DNA of 8,035 nt, taken from Ruminococcus sp. GTDB lineage: Bacteria > Bacillota > Clostridia > Oscillospirales > Ruminococcaceae. Location of the stretch: assembly GCA_024697705.1 (NCBI GenBank), contig JAILFF010000061.1, forward strand, positions 1 through 8,035, read 5' to 3'. Made by a program: the position numbers and the translations under genes. Each line of letters starts with the position of its first letter. The first letter of the stretch is position 1. Below, one piece after another: positions 5,501 through 8,035 of this stretch. The notes beneath the pieces are model-generated. The model saw only the letters and a program-made list of their open reading frames with translations. It had not been told where the DNA came from and did no database searches.

Positions 5501-5505
5501 CTCTT

Positions 5506-7866
5506 ATGAAATTTGCAGACGGCTTCTGGCTCAATAAACGCGGCTATGAGGTAAATTACGCTAATCAGGCTTACGAGGTCACACCCTCCGAAAACGGCTT
5601 TACTGTCCTCGCTACCCCTTGGGTGGTCCGCGAGCGCTACGAAACCCTGGGCGGCGCCAATCTCGAAATACGCTACTCTTCCACACAGGAAAACTGCATC
5701 CGAGTGACCATCACCCACCACAAGGGCTTCGTGGACAACGCCCCTCACTTCGTGCTGAACGAGGACAGCGGTTTCAAGCCCACCGTCGAGATCACCGACA
5801 AGGAAGCCGTACTCGTCTCGGGCGATACAAAGCTCGTTGTCTCCCGCGAGAACTGGAGCTTCACATACTATTATAAAGGTAAGCGGCTCACGGGCGGTGC
5901 ATGGCGTTCGACGGGCGTGGTGTTTGAAAGCGCCTATGTCAGGGAAGCCGCCCTGCATACTCAGCTCGACGAAACGTTTTGGAGCTATCCCGCCGACCTC
6001 CGCAGAACGTATATCCGCGAACAGCTCGATACCTCCGTGGGCGAGTATTTCTACGGCTTCGGCGAGAAGTTCACGACATTCACAAAGAACGGTCAGACCG
6101 TCGATATCTGGAACGCCGACGGCGGCACCTGCTCCGACCAGTCATATAAATCCGTGCCGTTTTTCGTGTCGTCCCGCGGCTACGGCGTGTTCGTCAACAG
6201 CACCGATAAGGTGTCCTATGAGGTCTGCTCCGATACCGTTTCTAAGGTCAGCATGACCGTTCCGGGCGAACAGCTCGAATACTTCGTTTTCGGCGGCGAA
6301 TCCGTCGCTCAGGCGCTCGAAGGCTATACCGCTCTTACGGGAAAGCCCTCTCTGCCGCCCGCGTTCTCCTTCGGGCTTTGGCTGACTACCTCATTCACCA
6401 CAAGCTACGACGAGGAGACGATAACAAGCTTCATCGACGGCATGGCGGAGCGCGGTATTCCGTTGCAGGTGTTCCACTTCGACTGCTTCTGGATGAAGGG
6501 CTACGAATGGTGCAATTTTGAATGGGACAAGTCACAGTTCCCCGACCCGCCCGCGATGTTAAAGCGTCTTCACGAGGAAAAGGGTCTGCACACCTGCGTG
6601 TGGATAAATCCCTACATCGGACAGCGCTCGAAGCTGTTTGACGAAGGCTTGGAGGGCGGCTATTTCATCAAGCGCGACGACGGCAGCGTTTTCCAGACCG
6701 ACGAATGGCAGTCGGGCATGGCTATCGTTGACTTTACCAACCCGCAAGCCTGCCGCTGGTACGCCTCGAAGCTCCGCGCCCTCTGCGAAATGGGCGTCGA
6801 TACCTTCAAGACCGACTTCGGCGAGCGCATACCCACCCGCGGCATAAAGTATTTCGACGGCAGCGACCCTATCGCCATGCACAATTTCTATACCTATCTG
6901 TACAATCAGTGCGTTTTCAATGTGCTTAAGGAATACTACGGCGAGAACAAGGCTTGCCTGTTTGCGCGTTCGGCGACGGCGGGCGGGCAGAAGTTCCCCG
7001 TTCACTGGGGCGGCGACTGCTCGGGCAATTATAATTCTATGGCGGAGGTCGTTCGCGGCTGTCTTTCGCTGTGCATCTCGGGGTTCGGCTACACCTCGCA
7101 CGATATGGCGGGCTTTGAAGCCACTGCGACGGCGGATATCTACAAGCGCTGGGCGGCGTTCGGAATGTTCAGTTCGCACAGCCGACTGCACGGCAATCAG
7201 AGCTACCGCGTGCCGTGGCTCTTCGATAACGACAGCCGCGAGCCCGAATCCTGCTCGAACGTGCTGAAATTCTTCGCGAATTTAAAAGGCAGGCTGATGC
7301 CGTACATCTGGGCGCAGGCGATAAAGACCCACGAAACGGGAGTTCCCGTAATGCGTGCGATGGTGATAGACTACGCAAACGACCCGAGCTGCTTGACTCT
7401 CGACAGACAGTATATGTTCGGCGAGAACATCTTAGCCGCGCCGATACTCAACGACGAGAGCATGGCGCAGTATTACGTCCCTGCGGGCAAATGGACGGAC
7501 ATCATCACGGGCAAGGTGCTTGAAGGCGGCAGATGGTACGAGCATAAGTGCAGCTATCTCGAAATGCCCGCGCTTGCAAAGCCTGGCAGCATGATCGTCT
7601 ACGGAGATTTTGCGGGCGATGTGGAGTACGATTATCTCGATAATGCGGAGATCGTCATTTACGAGCTTTCCGACGGCTGTTCCTGCGGGGCTTCCGTTTA
7701 CGACACCGAAGCGAACAAGGTCTTCGACATCACGGCGACTCGAAACGGCGGAAAGATAGCGCTTTCGTTCACCGAAACGGACAAGAGCTTTACCGTAAGA
7801 GTATCGAACACGGACAAGTCCGTAAAGATAAACGCGGGCAGTTCAAGCGCGGAAATTGATCTGTAA
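5506..7866 (+). CDS. yicI: GH31 alpha-xylosidase (YicI/XylS type)
   Basis: This is a cytoplasmic retaining glycoside hydrolase of family 31, 786 residues (E. coli YicI has 772). It is predicted to remove alpha-1,6-linked xylose from xyloglucan oligosaccharides such as isoprimeverose. There is no signal peptide. Domains in order: an N-terminal beta-sandwich (about 1-250), a catalytic beta/alpha barrel (about 250-590), then proximal and distal C-terminal beta domains. The catalytic nucleophile is Asp437 in KTDFGERIP and the acid/base is Asp504 in HWGGDC, spaced as in YicI (416 and 482). Cys327-Phe328 in HFDCFWMK match the YicI Cys307-Phe308 pair that favours xylose over glucose. WINPYIG, SRLHGNQSYRVPW and DRQYMFG are also conserved. 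It stands alone with its own terminator; no sugar transporter or xylose gene is in the window. An alpha-glucosidase role is possible but less likely. The upstream leader contains a dispersed repeat. Confidence 0.95.
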   Translation: MKFADGFWLNKRGYEVNYANQAYEVTPSENGFTVLATPWVVRERYETLGGANLEIRYSSTQENCIRVTITHHKGFVDNAPHFVLNEDSGFKPTVEITDKEAVLVSGDTKLVVSRENWSFTYYYKGKRLTGGAWRSTGVVFESAYVREAALHTQLDETFWSYPADLRRTYIREQLDTSVGEYFYGFGEKFTTFTKNGQTVDIWNADGGTCSDQSYKSVPFFVSSRGYGVFVNSTDKVSYEVCSDTVSKVSMTVPGEQLEYFVFGGESVAQALEGYTALTGKPSLPPAFSFGLWLTTSFTTSYDEETITSFIDGMAERGIPLQVFHFDCFWMKGYEWCNFEWDKSQFPDPPAMLKRLHEEKGLHTCVWINPYIGQRSKLFDEGLEGGYFIKRDDGSVFQTDEWQSGMAIVDFTNPQACRWYASKLRALCEMGVDTFKTDFGERIPTRGIKYFDGSDPIAMHNFYTYLYNQCVFNVLKEYYGENKACLFARSATAGGQKFPVHWGGDCSGNYNSMAEVVRGCLSLCISGFGYTSHDMAGFEATATADIYKRWAAFGMFSSHSRLHGNQSYRVPWLFDNDSREPESCSNVLKFFANLKGRLMPYIWAQAIKTHETGVPVMRAMVIDYANDPSCLTLDRQYMFGENILAAPILNDESMAQYYVPAGKWTDIITGKVLEGGRWYEHKCSYLEMPALAKPGSMIVYGDFAGDVEYDYLDNAEIVIYELSDGCSCGASVYDTEANKVFDITATRNGGKIALSFTETDKSFTVRVSNTDKSVKINAGSSSAEIDL

Positions 7867-7876
7867 ACAAATCGGA

Positions 7877-7916
7877 CGGCGGGGCTTTGCGGCTCCGCCG
7901 ATTTTGGCTTTTTGTT
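7877..7916 (+). terminator. Intrinsic terminator of the alpha-xylosidase gene
   Basis: A 9-pair stem CGGCGGGGC (7877-7885) with GCTCCGCCG (7892-7900), including one G-T wobble, closes a 6-base loop. It is followed by ATTTTGGCTTTTTGTTTT and begins 11 bases after the TAA stop. Confidence 0.85.
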
Positions 7917-8035
7917 TTCACGCGCCGACGGTGCCGAGATCGTCTGTTATTGATTCCCCAATTAATTCTTGAAAATTTATGCGCAGGACTGCTGCCGAGA
8001 GACAAGAAAGAAAGCCGCAGCTTTGCTGTCGCAAG
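7917..8035. other. Right-edge region with no gene seen
   Basis: No supported coding sequence or RNA gene is visible in these 119 bases. The last 30 bases contain short GC-rich complementary pieces (GCCGCAGC near GCTGTCGC) that might begin another structured repeat, but the window ends first. Confidence 0.4.

Noticed and set aside
5010..5537. A 175-codon plus-strand open frame in the intergenic region
   Set aside because: It crosses both modules of repeat copy 2 and the heptamer tract, lacks a ribosome binding site, and runs into the alpha-xylosidase gene in another frame.
6559..7191. A 210-codon minus-strand open frame inside the alpha-xylosidase gene
   Set aside because: It lies opposite the highly conserved GH31 catalytic barrel, has no start signals, and reflects codon bias of the real gene.

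Overview
The window looks like chromosomal DNA of a gut-type Clostridia bacterium, probably Oscillospiraceae/Ruminococcus-like. This is inferred from moderate GC, strong AGGAGG-type ribosome binding sites, TTGACA/TATAAT promoters, and protein variants I associate with that group. The taxonomic call rests on pattern memory, not a search. There are four real genes; no tRNA, rRNA, CRISPR array or insertion-sequence transposase was seen.

Layout. (1) Positions 1-1818, minus strand: a diguanylate cyclase whose N-terminus is a LacI/periplasmic-binding-protein-like ligand domain without a helix-turn-helix; its C-terminus runs off the left edge. (2) Positions 1819-2050: a divergent promoter region. 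(3) 2051-2950, plus strand: an AEC (auxin efflux carrier) family membrane transporter. Its true start is probably upstream at 2018, where the codon is ACG rather than ATG. (4) 2941-3179: a structured composite repeat, then a (ATCTTTT)n tract ending at 3320. (5) 3322-4737, minus strand: a PurF-like protein. Its phosphoribosyltransferase core and four cluster-type cysteines are intact, but its glutaminase active site is missing. (6) 4738-5505: a 768-base divergent intergenic region with a near-consensus promoter for the PurF-like gene, several inverted repeats, a second inverted copy of the composite repeat (5181-5445) and a second heptamer tract (5454-5489). (7) 5506-7866, plus strand: a cytoplasmic GH31 alpha-xylosidase of the YicI type, followed by an intrinsic terminator. 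(8) 7917-8035: no gene seen.

The genes do not form an operon. Each has its own apparent control region, and the order (minus, plus, minus, plus) gives two divergent pairs and one convergent pair. A loose theme of sugar sensing (ligand-binding cyclase) and xyloglucan oligosaccharide breakdown (alpha-xylosidase) is possible but not shown by linkage. The most unusual material is the pair of inverted ~240-265 base composite repeats that bracket the PurF-like gene. They carry serial hairpins with compensatory base differences between copies. The other notable item is the glutaminase-dead PurF-like protein itself.
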